Origin: Gammaproteobacteria bacterium UBA5078 | GTDB taxonomy: Bacteria; Pseudomonadota; Gammaproteobacteria; Pseudomonadales; Pseudohongiellaceae | NCBI GenBank assembly: GCA_002416505.1 | Contig: DIAM01000004.1 | Location: forward strand, 89,173 to 153,172 | Length of the DNA stretch: 64,000 bases | Direction: 5' to 3' | Shown here: positions 26,729 through 35,972 of the stretch, one piece after another | How the letters are laid out: each line of letters opens with the position of its first letter | Position numbering within the stretch: the first letter of the stretch is position 1 | The notes under the pieces: model-generated | What the model was told of the DNA's origin: nothing | The model's input: the letters and a program-made list of their open reading frames with translations, nothing else | Database searches by the model: none | Translations under genes and position numbers: made by a program

Positions 26729-27274
26729 TTAACGCCGCATACGCGACATCATTTGCTCCATGCGCGCCGCCTCAAGCTCATTGTACTTGGCCAACTGAGC
26801 GCCACTTAGGACAGGAGCGAGTATTGCATTTGTCTTCTCTTCCATCTCCGCACGGCGCTGCGCCATCATCTCCATACCGCGGCCGGCGCCTCCAGCATTG
26901 GCTGTGGCATCATCGCCTCCCCCACCATGCCCACTATGAGCCGCATCGTCGTCGCCCCCGCCATGCCCGTCATGGGAGGCATCGGCGCCCTGACCCTGAC
27001 CCTGACCCTGACCCTGACCCTGACCTTGCCCTTGCCCTTGACCACGCCCTTGGCCGCGCATCTGGCCCATGGACTCCATGCGCATTGCGTTGACCTTGCC
27101 CATCGCCTCGCGGAAAGCCGGCTCTTGCTCGGCAGTGATGTCGAGCTGAGCGATCAACTCTTTGACCTGTTGTTCGGGGTCCATATCCATGCCACGCCCC
27201 TGTTGGGCATAGGCGAACTGTGCACCCAGGGCGATAAACATAGTGGCTAATAATGCAAAAATTGAACGTGTCAT
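26729..27274 (-). CDS. Exported Gly-Gln-repeat, His/Asp-rich protein
   Basis: A 181-residue protein. Residues 1-23 are a signal peptide (FALLATMFIALGAQFAYAQ). Residues 33-70 form a helical segment with LDITAEQEPAFREAM, resembling the Spy/CpxP-type LTxxQ periplasmic proteins. Residues 72-95 are a Gly-Gln dipeptide run, and residues 98-125 are rich in His, Asp and Gly (SHDGHGGGDDD, HSGHGGGG). A second helix (LAPVLSGAQLAKYNELEAARMEQ) repeats the LTxxQ-like pattern. The layout suggests a periplasmic chaperone-like protein with a flexible, metal-binding insert; this is inference. Own terminator downstream. Confidence 0.75.
   Translation of the reverse strand: MTRSIFALLATMFIALGAQFAYAQQGRGMDMDPEQQVKELIAQLDITAEQEPAFREAMGKVNAMRMESMGQMRGQGRGQGQGQGQGQGQGQGQGQGADASHDGHGGGDDDAAHSGHGGGGDDATANAGGAGRGMEMMAQRRAEMEEKTNAILAPVLSGAQLAKYNELEAARMEQMMSRMRR
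26988..27042 (+). repeat. Hexanucleotide tandem repeat CCCTGA
   Basis: Six perfect copies of CCCTGA run from 26988 to 27023 and are followed by degenerate CCTTGC-type units to about 27042. Read on the minus strand they encode alternating Gln and Gly. The six-base unit keeps the frame, so slippage would change length but not switch the gene off. Confidence 0.9.
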
Positions 27275-27429
27275 ATTGTTCTCCAGTGACGTTAGTTGAT
27301 GCTTTTACGCAGGAGCAGAAGGAACCGGTTGCTGCATTGTGGAAAAGATTCAGGCTGCAAGTCTGCATTACTCCAATTTTACGCTTGCGCATTGCCTTGA
27401 TTCCTTGCGCCAAGACAAACCTTCTCTGC

Positions 27430-27726
27430 TTAGGGGAGGCGTAGCGCCTCGAAGTGTAAGACTTCCGGGAAAGGATCATAGAAATGATGCAGCAGTGCTC
27501 GCCACTGCTGGTATTGGGCCGATGACCTAAAACCGACGGTATGAGCCTCCAACGTAGTCCAGCGCACCTGCAATAGGTAGTGCGAGGCGTCCTCTATGCA
27601 GCGCTGTAGGTCGTGAGAGATATAGCCGTCCATCGCGGCGATTATGAGCTGGGCTTTCTCGAAGGCCGACTCGAACTCGAGCTCGCGCCCAGAGATGACT
27701 TGCAGGTGTGCGACTTCGAGAATCAT
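27430..27726 (-). CDS. Antibiotic biosynthesis monooxygenase (ABM) domain protein
   Basis: A 98-residue one-domain protein of the dimeric alpha-beta barrel fold: MILEVAHLQVISGRELEFESAF, then HYLLQVRWTTLEAHTVGFRSSAQYQQWRALLHHF, typical of ABM/quinol-monooxygenase-like proteins. The ATG at 27726 follows GAGGGGAAAGG. An upstream in-frame start at 27807 would lie inside yheS and is unlikely. It begins 38 bases after yheS on the same strand and may be cotranscribed. Confidence 0.82.
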   Translation of the reverse strand: MILEVAHLQVISGRELEFESAFEKAQLIIAAMDGYISHDLQRCIEDASHYLLQVRWTTLEAHTVGFRSSAQYQQWRALLHHFYDPFPEVLHFEALRLP

Positions 27727-27764
27727 GCCTTTCCCCTCTTTAAGTGCGTATAGGGCGTTGCCCT

Positions 27765-29654
27765 CTACTGACTCAACTGCTCGAAGGCTTCGCTCTTCTC
27801 GAGCCACTGCTCTTCGAGTACCTCACTGCCCGACTTAAGCTTCGCCTGCTTGGACAATAACTCAGCGAGCTGCGCCTTTTGTGAGTCTTCGTAGAGCGTA
27901 GCATCCGCGAGGCAGTCCTCTACCTCGGCTAGCTGCTTGTGCGCCTTCTCCATTTGCTGCTCTAATTTTTTTATCTCATTGCGCAGTGGCGCGAGTTGCT
28001 GGCGTTGTGCGGCAGCCTGCTGGCGCTGCTCCTTACGATCGCCTTTTTTCTCATCGGACGGCGCCGCAACCGTTCCCGTTGAGGACTTACTATGTTCCTG
28101 CATCCACTTCTCATAGTCATGCAAGTCGCCCTCGAACTCTTCGCAGCGCCCGTTGTGAATCGAATAGAACTCGTCCACTGTATTGCTTAACAAATGACGA
28201 TCGTGGGAGACGACCACTAAGGCCCCTTCGAAGCCCTGTAGTGCGACCGTCAGCGCGTGCCGCATCTCTAGATCGAGATGGTTGGTGGGCTCATCGAGAA
28301 GCAGCAGATTGGGCTTCTGCCACACCACTATCGCCAGCGCGAGGCGTGCCTTCTCACCACCGGAAAAGTTTGCGATCGTCTCGGTAATTCGGTCTCCCCT
28401 AAAATCGAAACCCCCGAGGAAATCTCGAACACTCTGCTCACGAGCTGCGGGGTCCATGCGCTGAATCAATAACATTGGGCTTGCGCTCTGATCGAGCACA
28501 TCCACTTGATGCTGAGCGAAATAACCCACCTGCAGAAATTTCGAGCTGCGTATCTCGCCTCCTAAAGGGGCCAAATCGCCCGCAATAGTACGCAGCAGCG
28601 TGGATTTTCCGCAGCCATTGAAGCCGAGCAAGCCGATGCGCGTGGTATCACGTACGGTGAGCCGAATATTGCTCACCAGTGGATGATCATAGCCGACACT
28701 TACCTTGTCGAAGGCGATCAGTTCGGTGGGCAAGCGCTCCGGTTTTGGAAACTCGAAATAGAATGGCGAGTCTATATGCGCCGGCGCGATCAATTGCATG
28801 CGGTCGAGTTCTTTCAAGCGGCTCTGCGCCTGCCTAGCCTTTGTCGCCTTCGCGCGGAATCGTCTCACGAAGTCTTCGATCTCTGCGACGCGACGCTGCT
28901 GCTTCTCTAGCATGGCCTGTTCCTGCGCAAGGCGCTCCGCTCGTTGCGTCTCGAAACTGCTGTAGTTGCCGCGATAGAGAGTCAATTTCTGCTGCTCGAC
29001 ACTGACCACATAGGCGATCACGTGATCGAGAAAACTGCGGTCGTGGGAGATGATAAGCAGAGTGCCCTGATAGCGATTGAGCCACTGCTCCAACCAAAGC
29101 GTGGCCTCTAAGTCGAGGTGGTTAGTGGGCTCATCTAGCAGGAGCAGGTCGGAGGGCGCCATCAGCGCGGCGGCGAGATTGAGCCGGATGCGCCAGCCAC
29201 CGGAGAAGCTCGCGACGGGTCGTTCAAACTGCTGCGCACTAAAGCCTAAACCCGAGAGCAATTGCATAGCGCGAAAACGGATGTCGTAGCCACCGATCTT
29301 GTCCATCTCGCTATGCCACTGTGCGATCCTTGCGCCATCCTCGGCTCGTTCCGCCTCTTCTAGTTGCGTTTCGATGTGACGGTATTGCTTGTCGCCATCG
29401 ATCACGAAATCCAGGGCGCTCGCAGAGGAGGCCTCGGTCTCCTGTCGCATATGAGCGCAGCGTGTCCCTTCGGGCATCGACAGTTCGCCTTGATCCAGTG
29501 CCAGTTGCCCCAGAAGGGCCGCGAAAAGGCTAGATTTGCCACTCCCATTGCGCCCAATGACCCCGATCTTCTGGCCGTTGTGGATACTCAGGTTAGTATT
29601 GTTCAGTAGCACTAGCTCGCCGCGCATCAGCGTGGCATTGCTCAAGGAAATCAT
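27765..29654 (-). CDS. yheS: ABC-F ATPase YheS
   Basis: A 629-residue soluble protein with two ABC domains and no membrane part. First Walker A GRNGSGKSS and signature FSGGWRIRLN; second Walker A GFNGCGKST and signature FSGGEKARLALA; both Walker B LLLLDEPTNHLDLE. The linker with FRAKATKARQAQSRLKELDRMQLIAPAHID matches E. coli YheS closely. A charged C-terminal coiled coil covers about residues 540-625. ABC-F proteins act on the ribosome; YheS relieves certain translation stalls. Confidence 0.95.
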   Translation of the reverse strand: MISLSNATLMRGELVLLNNTNLSIHNGQKIGVIGRNGSGKSSLFAALLGQLALDQGELSMPEGTRCAHMRQETEASSASALDFVIDGDKQYRHIETQLEEAERAEDGARIAQWHSEMDKIGGYDIRFRAMQLLSGLGFSAQQFERPVASFSGGWRIRLNLAAALMAPSDLLLLDEPTNHLDLEATLWLEQWLNRYQGTLLIISHDRSFLDHVIAYVVSVEQQKLTLYRGNYSSFETQRAERLAQEQAMLEKQQRRVAEIEDFVRRFRAKATKARQAQSRLKELDRMQLIAPAHIDSPFYFEFPKPERLPTELIAFDKVSVGYDHPLVSNIRLTVRDTTRIGLLGFNGCGKSTLLRTIAGDLAPLGGEIRSSKFLQVGYFAQHQVDVLDQSASPMLLIQRMDPAAREQSVRDFLGGFDFRGDRITETIANFSGGEKARLALAIVVWQKPNLLLLDEPTNHLDLEMRHALTVALQGFEGALVVVSHDRHLLSNTVDEFYSIHNGRCEEFEGDLHDYEKWMQEHSKSSTGTVAAPSDEKKGDRKEQRQQAAAQRQQLAPLRNEIKKLEQQMEKAHKQLAEVEDCLADATLYEDSQKAQLAELLSKQAKLKSGSEVLEEQWLEKSEAFEQLSQ

Positions 29655-29871
29655 GACGTTCGCTCAATAAAGGGTCGTACCGGATGGTTCGGGCGCCATG
29701 ATACTATCGCTACCGGTCACACTGCACTATTTGATCCCTGCGCTGAAGAGCGCGGGGCGGCTTTTCGCTTATATTGGCTCGAATGCCGTTGCGATTGATT
29801 TCCACGGCTCGAATTCGTAAACTCAATCCACCTTATATAGGCCTCTTTTAGGGATGCGCTAGCAAGACCTT

Positions 29872-30573
29872 ATGAAACAAATTCTACTGATCGACGATGA
29901 TGAAAAACTAGGTCAATTGCTGACCCAGTACCTAGAGCGCTATGACATGACCGTCACCGCGGCACATACTCCGTCGAAGGGATTTGAGCACCTCAAGCGC
30001 AATAAACCCGACCTACTCATCCTAGACGTCATGCTGCCTGAAAAAGACGGCTTCGAGATTTGCCGTGAAATTCGCGCTAAGTCATCGATCTACGGGCAAT
30101 TACCCATTCTCATGCTCACCGCCCATGGCGAGGTCACCGACCGCATTGTCGGCCTAGAGCTAGGTGCCGACGACTATCTGCCCAAGCCCTTCGAGCCCCG
30201 AGAGTTGGTGGCCCGCATTAGTAACATCCTGCGTCGCACTAGCGATGAGGCCCGCAGCCAACAGGAAGTACCGAAGATTCAAGGCCTTGACGTGGACACC
30301 GTGCGCCGCACCGTGAAGCTCGACGATGAGCTGATCGAGTTGACCACGATGGAATACGAACTGCTGATCCTATTCATGCAGTCGCCGAATAAGACCTTTA
30401 CGCGCGACGAACTGATGAATAGGCTACGCGGCATCGACGCCGAGCTGTTCTCGCGCGCAGTCGATACACTCGTCTCACGTCTGCGCCACAAGCTCAACGA
30501 TACCTCCAAGACCCCGCGCTTTATTAAAACTGTGTGGGGGCGTGGCTATACCTTCGTTGGCGAACCCGTCTAG
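29872..30573 (+). CDS. OmpR-family response regulator
   Basis: A 233-residue regulator: receiver domain with acidic IDDDE, phosphoacceptor Asp52 in LLILDVMLPEKDG, Thr in MLTAHG and Lys in LPKPFEP. The C-terminal winged helix (ELTTMEYELLILFMQSPNKTFTRDELMNRLRG, then VSRLRHKLND, WGRGYTFVG) binds DNA. It resembles RstA/CpxR. Pair with the histidine kinase 62 bases downstream. Confidence 0.92.
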   Translation: MKQILLIDDDEKLGQLLTQYLERYDMTVTAAHTPSKGFEHLKRNKPDLLILDVMLPEKDGFEICREIRAKSSIYGQLPILMLTAHGEVTDRIVGLELGADDYLPKPFEPRELVARISNILRRTSDEARSQQEVPKIQGLDVDTVRRTVKLDDELIELTTMEYELLILFMQSPNKTFTRDELMNRLRGIDAELFSRAVDTLVSRLRHKLNDTSKTPRFIKTVWGRGYTFVGEPV

Positions 30574-30635
30574 CCCTCCGCTTGATTGGCAGCCGTGCTA
30601 GCGCAGACGGCACGACAAAGGACGCAAGCAGCCCT

Positions 30636-31973
30636 ATGACACTCGTCAACCGCATCAATAATTCGCTGTTCCTGCGCCTGTTCCTGATCTTCAGTGCAAC
30701 AGTGATAGTGTTCTTCATCATCATTACGTTCTCTATCCGGCAGATCGATCGCAATTGGCGCTCGGAACGCTTGAGTCCCCTACCCGACTTCTATCTCGAC
30801 AACATCACCCTGATCGTGGACAACATTGGCGTCCCGCCCGATCTCGAACGTGCCTCGCAACTCTCGCAGGAATTGTCGCTGACCATCATCATTCGCAGCC
30901 CGCATATTAATTGGCAGAGCGACGACCAAGACGACCTGGACATCTCCGAGGCCGCGTTCGTGCGGCGCCTATCCGATGAGGCGCAGATGATGGAGGTGGG
31001 CAATGAGGATGTGATTCGCGTCTCTCGCGGAGGCTACGAGTACTTTCTGAACCGACGCGTGCCCACCCTCAGCGAATACGACTATGTCGTCGTCTATCTC
31101 GGGCTAGCGATGGCCGCATTGGTCCTTTTGCTGAATTTCTGGTTAGTGCGACGCCTGCTGGCGCCGGTCCAGCAATTGCGCGAGGGTGCCGAACGAATCT
31201 GCGACGGCGACTTGAGCTACCGGGTGAAGTCCACCCGCACCGATGAGCTCGGCGAGCTGACCGATAGCGTAAACCACATGGCGGACTCACTGCAGTCAAT
31301 GCTCGAGGCCAAACGCCAGCTCCTGCTCGCCATCAGCCACGAACTGCGCACGCCTATTACGCGCGCCAAACTGCAACTCGAGTTCCTCGATGACGGCATG
31401 GTCAAAGAGGCTCTAGGCGACGACATCAACGAGATCGACCTGCTGATCACCGATCTCATCGAGGCCGAGCGGCTCAGCAATCAGCACCAAGCCCTGCTGG
31501 CTGAACACGTCGATTTTGCCGACTATATCGGCCTGGTCCTACAGGCCTATCACGACTACAAGGGCGGCGTGATCTTCGAGCCACCAGAGCAGGACGCCTC
31601 CGTCTCGATCGATAAACTGCGCACCCGCTTGCTACTGACCAACATCGTGAACAATGCGATTCGCCATGGCCGCGACAAGCCAATCAGCGTGAGAGTGTCC
31701 TTCTCCCAGACTCATGTCTTGCTAGAGGTCGAGGATCAGGGCGAGGGGATTTCGGCGGAGCACATGCAGCACCTGAGCGAGCCCTTCTATCGCGCGGACA
31801 GCGCTAGGCAACGTAATACCGGGGGCTTTGGCTTAGGCTTATATCTGTGCCAGTTGATCGCCCAAGCCCATGGCGGGCGCATGGAGATAAGTAGTGAGCT
31901 AGGGGTTGGCACCCATGTGAAGGTCTACCTGCCCTATGAGCAGGAACAGCACGAGTATCGAGAAGACGAGTAA
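30636..31973 (+). CDS. Membrane sensor histidine kinase (partner of the OmpR-type regulator)
   Basis: A 445-residue kinase. TM1 about residues 11-31, a short periplasmic sensor of about 115 residues, and TM2 near residues 150-170. HAMP follows (LLAPVQQLREGAERICDGDLSYRV). The phosphoacceptor is in AISHELRTPITRAKL, the N box NIVNNAIRHG, G1 DQGEGIS, G2 GGFGLGLYLC. RstB/CpxA-like plan. I chose the ATG at 30636; an open frame extends back into the regulator gene but has no better start. The signal sensed is unknown. Confidence 0.9.
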   Translation: MTLVNRINNSLFLRLFLIFSATVIVFFIIITFSIRQIDRNWRSERLSPLPDFYLDNITLIVDNIGVPPDLERASQLSQELSLTIIIRSPHINWQSDDQDDLDISEAAFVRRLSDEAQMMEVGNEDVIRVSRGGYEYFLNRRVPTLSEYDYVVVYLGLAMAALVLLLNFWLVRRLLAPVQQLREGAERICDGDLSYRVKSTRTDELGELTDSVNHMADSLQSMLEAKRQLLLAISHELRTPITRAKLQLEFLDDGMVKEALGDDINEIDLLITDLIEAERLSNQHQALLAEHVDFADYIGLVLQAYHDYKGGVIFEPPEQDASVSIDKLRTRLLLTNIVNNAIRHGRDKPISVRVSFSQTHVLLEVEDQGEGISAEHMQHLSEPFYRADSARQRNTGGFGLGLYLCQLIAQAHGGRMEISSELGVGTHVKVYLPYEQEQHEYREDE

Positions 31974-32023
31974 GCCATCGGCACTGCACAGAGCCGAGAG
32001 TATAGGAGAGACTCCACGCAGAC

Positions 32024-32051
32024 TCGCCTGCCCCCCTGCGAGGGCAAGCGA
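32024..32051. terminator. Hairpin between convergent kinase and gldG-like genes
   Basis: TCGCCTGCCC (32024-32033) pairs with GGGCAAGCGA (32042-32051) with one mismatch and an 8-base loop, lying between the two convergent stops. There is no T run. Confidence 0.35.
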
Positions 32052-32060
32052 TAATGGGGT

Positions 32061-33986
32061 CTATACCACGCGGCGACGCCTACGCAGATAGCCCATCACT
32101 AGCACTAACAATACCAATAGGATTGGCACCAGCGCCGTGTTAATGAACTTCAAGGTCGCCCCTAAGCTTTCGATCTCGCGGTTTAGGGTCAGTTGTACCT
32201 CACGCAAACGACGTCGCGTCTCCAGTTGCTGATCATAGAAACGGTCGATCTCGGCCTGTTGCTCTGGGGACGGGCCGCTGCCCTCGCGGCTGGCATTCAG
32301 TGCGGTGATCTGCTGCTCGGTTTGACGCAGATTAGCCAACAACTCCGTCTCTTCCTGACGCAGGCGATCGTCCGCATCTCGCTGCAATTCGATGACAGCA
32401 AGGAAAGGACGCGCATAGCGGCCGCGACTACGAATCGTCACCAACTCGGAATTGCCCGCGAGGTTGTCGAGCGCGTTCATGATGAAGTCGCCGTTGCTCG
32501 CAAAGGGTTGCGGAATGCGTTGGCCGAGGAAGCTCTGGATCTGCACCCACAGGCGATCGCCCAACATATCGGTATCTGCCACTATCACCATGTTCGCAGT
32601 GCCGGTGGACTCGCTTAGGTGTGCGGGCAATTGTACCGGTGCCGCCGCGGGCTCATCGCTCGCCTCCTGTTCTGGCGCAGCCGGGGGAGGACCGTCTGGG
32701 AACGCTGTGCGCACACTGCCCGAGACGCGCGCAGCGATCGTGTAGCGCATGTCCGTGGGTGCAAACTCGTCTAAGAGAATCGTCGGGTCTGTAAGCGCCT
32801 TGAAGAAGCCTCCCTCCATCAACATCGAGTCGGCACTAGATTGCACCAAGGGCTCGAAGTTCGTCGTGGCACCTTCGCTCTTCGAGAGCGCGCCCACTGA
32901 CGAGAAGTTCATGACCTGCAGACCATTGCTGATGATGTCATTGGCAAAACCTTCGCGCTGCACACCCACCATGCCATAGTGCTGCACGGGACGGGTCGCG
33001 TCCCCAACGTTCACCATTAGTGCGAACTGGCGGTCCGCCACAACGCGCTCAGGATCATAGTCCACTCCCCAAGCGGCGAACATTGCGGCAAGGTCGGAGG
33101 CCTGATTCTCACGCGCCACCGGCACGCCGTCTGGACCCGGTTGAGCCTGCGTGTCCGCATTCGGATCCACGAAGACCAAGGCCTTACCACCACGCAGAAC
33201 GAATTGATCGACGGCATAGAGAGTCTGTTCGCTTAAGTTTTGCGGATGCACCAGAAGCAGGATGTCGATGTCGGCATCGATTACTTCTACCTCGGGGTTC
33301 ACTCGACGCACATCATAGAGCTGCCGAATCGAGTCCATGATCATCCATGGCGAAGTCGGCTGCATAGTCTGCGTGTTAACGCCGCCATCGATTGGCAGGC
33401 GCGATAAGAAACCTAGTACCGGCGGCTCGGGATTCGCAACCTGGGTAATGAGTTTGGAGAATTCATACTCCAGAAACTCTTCTTGGTCGGGACGGATCAG
33501 CCCGATGGTCTTGAAAACGCTCGCCGCACCAGCCTCTTCCCCTTCGGCTGGCAGAGTAGTGGTATCCAAGGCCACCAGTCCAAAGAATACTTGGTCGCCG
33601 CCCTGACTCAATGGCACGCGCTGCACGCCATAGGCCACCGCCTCGTCTTCCTCCTCGGAGAAAGGCACGGGATCGATAACGCGCAGGCTTAATTGACCGG
33701 CGCTAGCGATGACCATCTCTTCGAGTAGCTCTTGCACGCGGATGCCGTAGCCGCGCAGCTGCGGCACATTTGCCGTGGCCTCTTCAGAGTAGAAGAACAA
33801 TAGTTCCACCGGCCGCTCTAAGTCACTCACTATGTTGCGAGTACCCTGGGCCAGGGTATAGAGCTTATCTTCGGTGAGATCGATGCGCATGCGCGGAATC
33901 ATGCTGATTACCGCCACACTCACTATTAGGAACAGACCGGTTAACACTAGGCCCGTCGCAGAGAATAAAGTCTTGCTATTCATCAT
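32061..33986 (-). CDS. GldG-like auxiliary subunit of an ABC transporter
   Basis: A 641-residue protein with an N-terminal TM (residues 8-30), a large periplasmic part and a C-terminal TM (about 615-635, ALVPILLVLLVLVMGYL) followed by an arginine-rich tail. RIDLTEDKLYTLAQGTRNIVSDLERPVELLFFYS is the hallmark of the ABC-auxiliary/GldG family. A coiled-coil segment rich in Gln, Arg and Glu precedes the last TM. Third gene of an ATPase-permease-auxiliary operon. Many gammaproteobacterial versions continue with a DUF4340 gene, which is absent here. Confidence 0.85.
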   Translation of the reverse strand: MMNSKTLFSATGLVLTGLFLIVSVAVISMIPRMRIDLTEDKLYTLAQGTRNIVSDLERPVELLFFYSEEATANVPQLRGYGIRVQELLEEMVIASAGQLSLRVIDPVPFSEEEDEAVAYGVQRVPLSQGGDQVFFGLVALDTTTLPAEGEEAGAASVFKTIGLIRPDQEEFLEYEFSKLITQVANPEPPVLGFLSRLPIDGGVNTQTMQPTSPWMIMDSIRQLYDVRRVNPEVEVIDADIDILLLVHPQNLSEQTLYAVDQFVLRGGKALVFVDPNADTQAQPGPDGVPVARENQASDLAAMFAAWGVDYDPERVVADRQFALMVNVGDATRPVQHYGMVGVQREGFANDIISNGLQVMNFSSVGALSKSEGATTNFEPLVQSSADSMLMEGGFFKALTDPTILLDEFAPTDMRYTIAARVSGSVRTAFPDGPPPAAPEQEASDEPAAAPVQLPAHLSESTGTANMVIVADTDMLGDRLWVQIQSFLGQRIPQPFASNGDFIMNALDNLAGNSELVTIRSRGRYARPFLAVIELQRDADDRLRQEETELLANLRQTEQQITALNASREGSGPSPEQQAEIDRFYDQQLETRRRLREVQLTLNREIESLGATLKFINTALVPILLVLLVLVMGYLRRRRRVV

Positions 33987-33994
33987 CAGACCCC

Positions 33995-34726
33995 TTAGTT
34001 CGCTTTCTTAATTTCGATAACGATCGCCGAGGCGAACAACCATGAGGCGATAAACACCACGAAGAACAACACATCGCGCACATCGAGCACACCCTTACTA
34101 ATGGAGTCGAAATGCGTCAAGAAGCTCAGCCCCGCGATCGCATCGATGAAGAGCTGCGGTGCCCAGGAAACCGTGTCGAGCACGATCTCGGTACCACAGG
34201 CTACGAACACGAAACAGATGGAGACCGTTAGGATAAAGGCCACGATCGAGTTACGTGTCATTGCCGACATGCAGGACCCGATCGACAGGAAGCCCCCCGC
34301 CATCAAGGCACTACCGAGATAGGCGGCGAAGATCACGCCGTTGTCGGGGTTGCCCAAATAATTCACGGTAATCCAAATCGGAAAAGTGAGGGCGAGTGCG
34401 AGGATGCACAACACCCATGCCGCTAGGAATTTACCGAATACGACGTCTGCCAATTTCACCGGTAGGGTCATGAGCAATTCTATCGTTCCCGTCTTGCGCT
34501 CATCCGCCCACAAACCCATGGCGATGGCGGGGATCATGAACAAATACAACCAGGGATGAAAATCGAAGAAAGGCATCAGATCGGCCTGACCGCGCTCAAA
34601 GAAGGAGCCCATGTCGAAGGTGAAGATGCCAGACATCACGAGGAAGATCACAATAAACACATAGGCCAGTGGCGTGGCGAAGTAACCCGCTAACTCGCGC
34701 TTAAAAATAATGAGCATTTTATTCAT
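33995..34726 (-). CDS. ABC transporter permease, GldF-like
   Basis: A 243-residue, six-TM ABC-2-type permease. Typical opening IIFKRELAGYFATPLAYVFIVIFL and central GLWADERKTGTIELLMTLPV. The ATG at 34726 lies 4 bases after the ATPase stop and replaces a longer reading that begins inside the ATPase gene. The substrate is unknown; in Bacteroidetes the Gld transporter supports gliding and secretion, whereas in proteobacteria the role is open. Confidence 0.88.
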   Translation of the reverse strand: MNKMLIIFKRELAGYFATPLAYVFIVIFLVMSGIFTFDMGSFFERGQADLMPFFDFHPWLYLFMIPAIAMGLWADERKTGTIELLMTLPVKLADVVFGKFLAAWVLCILALALTFPIWITVNYLGNPDNGVIFAAYLGSALMAGGFLSIGSCMSAMTRNSIVAFILTVSICFVFVACGTEIVLDTVSWAPQLFIDAIAGLSFLTHFDSISKGVLDVRDVLFFVVFIASWLFASAIVIEIKKAN

Positions 34727-34730
34727 GGCT

Positions 34731-35714
34731 TCAAACCTGTTGCTGTGTCGTGGTGGCCGATGCTGCCTGTGGCGCATCGCGGCGCGTCAATGCGGAATCA
34801 TGAGTGACGCTGCGGAAGTAATCCTCCAGCAGGCCTTCGACCAAGTGATATTCCGCCACCGGCCAATGGCCGTTCTGCGCCTTCTCTGACACTTTGTTGA
34901 AAATTTGCTTGTTCGCGCTCGGCAGCAAGATGAAGTGACGCGCATTGTCCTCGTCCTGTTCTATGCCGCGAATGTCCTCGTCGCCGACCAGCGCTGCGCG
35001 CAGATCGAACTCTTCGGTCAACTGCACGCTAATCGCGCCGGCGTATGCGGAGCGTCTTTCCAACTCTTTCGGCGTGCCATCGGCCAAGATGCGCCCGCCC
35101 GCGATGATGATCGCACGCGTGCACACGGCACTGACTTCTTCGAGAATATGGGTCGAGATGATCACGATCTTGTCTTTGGCGAGATTGCGGATTAGCTTGC
35201 GCACGTGATGCTTCTGATTCGGGTCTAGTCCATCGGTGGGCTCATCGAGAATCAACACCTTAGGGTCGTGAAGAATTGCCTGGGCGAGACCAACACGACG
35301 CTTAAAACCCTTGGAAAGGGTGTCGATCGTCTTGTGGCAGACAGAGCGCAGCTCAACATCGTTGATGACCTTCTCGATGCGCCGATGCTTCTCCTCACCG
35401 CTATAGCCGCGAATTTCGGCGATAAAGTCGAGGAACTCTAGTGTTGTCATGTCCGGATAGCTTGGGGCCCCTTCTGGCAGATAGCCAATCAGTGCCTTGA
35501 CGGCGATGGGGTCGGTGGCGATGTCATGCCCATCGACGGTGACGCTGCCATGGGTTGCCGAGAGAAAACCGGTGATCACCTTCATGGTAGTAGACTTGCC
35601 GGCGCCATTGGGGCCTAGGAAACCTAATACCTCTCCTTCTACCACCTTAAAACTTAGATCATCTACTGCGGTAAAATTGTCGAACTTCTTCGTTAAGTGA
35701 CTAATTTCAATCAT
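34731..35714 (-). CDS. ABC transporter ATP-binding protein, GldA-like
   Basis: A 327-residue ATPase: Walker A GPNGAGKST, signature LSKGFKRRVGLAQ, Walker B VLILDEPTDGLDPNQ, switch His in ISTHILEE. About 100 extra C-terminal residues form the regulatory extension common in ABC-2 exporters. First gene of a three-gene operon, divergent from lptM-lysA-dapF. Confidence 0.92.
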   Translation of the reverse strand: MIEISHLTKKFDNFTAVDDLSFKVVEGEVLGFLGPNGAGKSTTMKVITGFLSATHGSVTVDGHDIATDPIAVKALIGYLPEGAPSYPDMTTLEFLDFIAEIRGYSGEEKHRRIEKVINDVELRSVCHKTIDTLSKGFKRRVGLAQAILHDPKVLILDEPTDGLDPNQKHHVRKLIRNLAKDKIVIISTHILEEVSAVCTRAIIIAGGRILADGTPKELERRSAYAGAISVQLTEEFDLRAALVGDEDIRGIEQDEDNARHFILLPSANKQIFNKVSEKAQNGHWPVAEYHLVEGLLEDYFRSVTHDSALTRRDAPQAASATTTQQQV

Positions 35715-35920
35715 ATTTGCTTTTCCGAATGCATAGGCACGAAAGTCAAGATTTGCTGATAACGAGCACTCTTACCCTAAGAAGCGCATGTCTAGTGACT
35801 ACACCCTAAAGTGTCGCCAAAAAGTCGAGGGGGAACTATAGGGCTGAGCACCGCGTTTTTCAAGGTCGGATCTTCGTAATCCCCGCACCTGTGACGTGGC
35901 TTTTGCGGGCCTAGTGCGGG

Positions 35921-35926
35921 TATAAT
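35921..35926 (+). promoter_or_regulatory. Consensus -10 of the lptM-lysA-dapF transcript
   Basis: TATAAT, 47 bases before the lptM ATG, in the spacer divergent to the ABC operon. The -35 is weak. Confidence 0.45.
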
Positions 35927-35972
35927 CGGCGCATTACGAAACTCAATAATGCGACTATAAGTGACTGTTTTC

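Noticed and set aside
26988..27042. Short tandem repeats that could suggest a CRISPR array or phase-variable tract
   Set aside because: The unit is six bases with no spacers and lies inside a coding frame. Copy-number change keeps the frame, so on/off switching is not expected.
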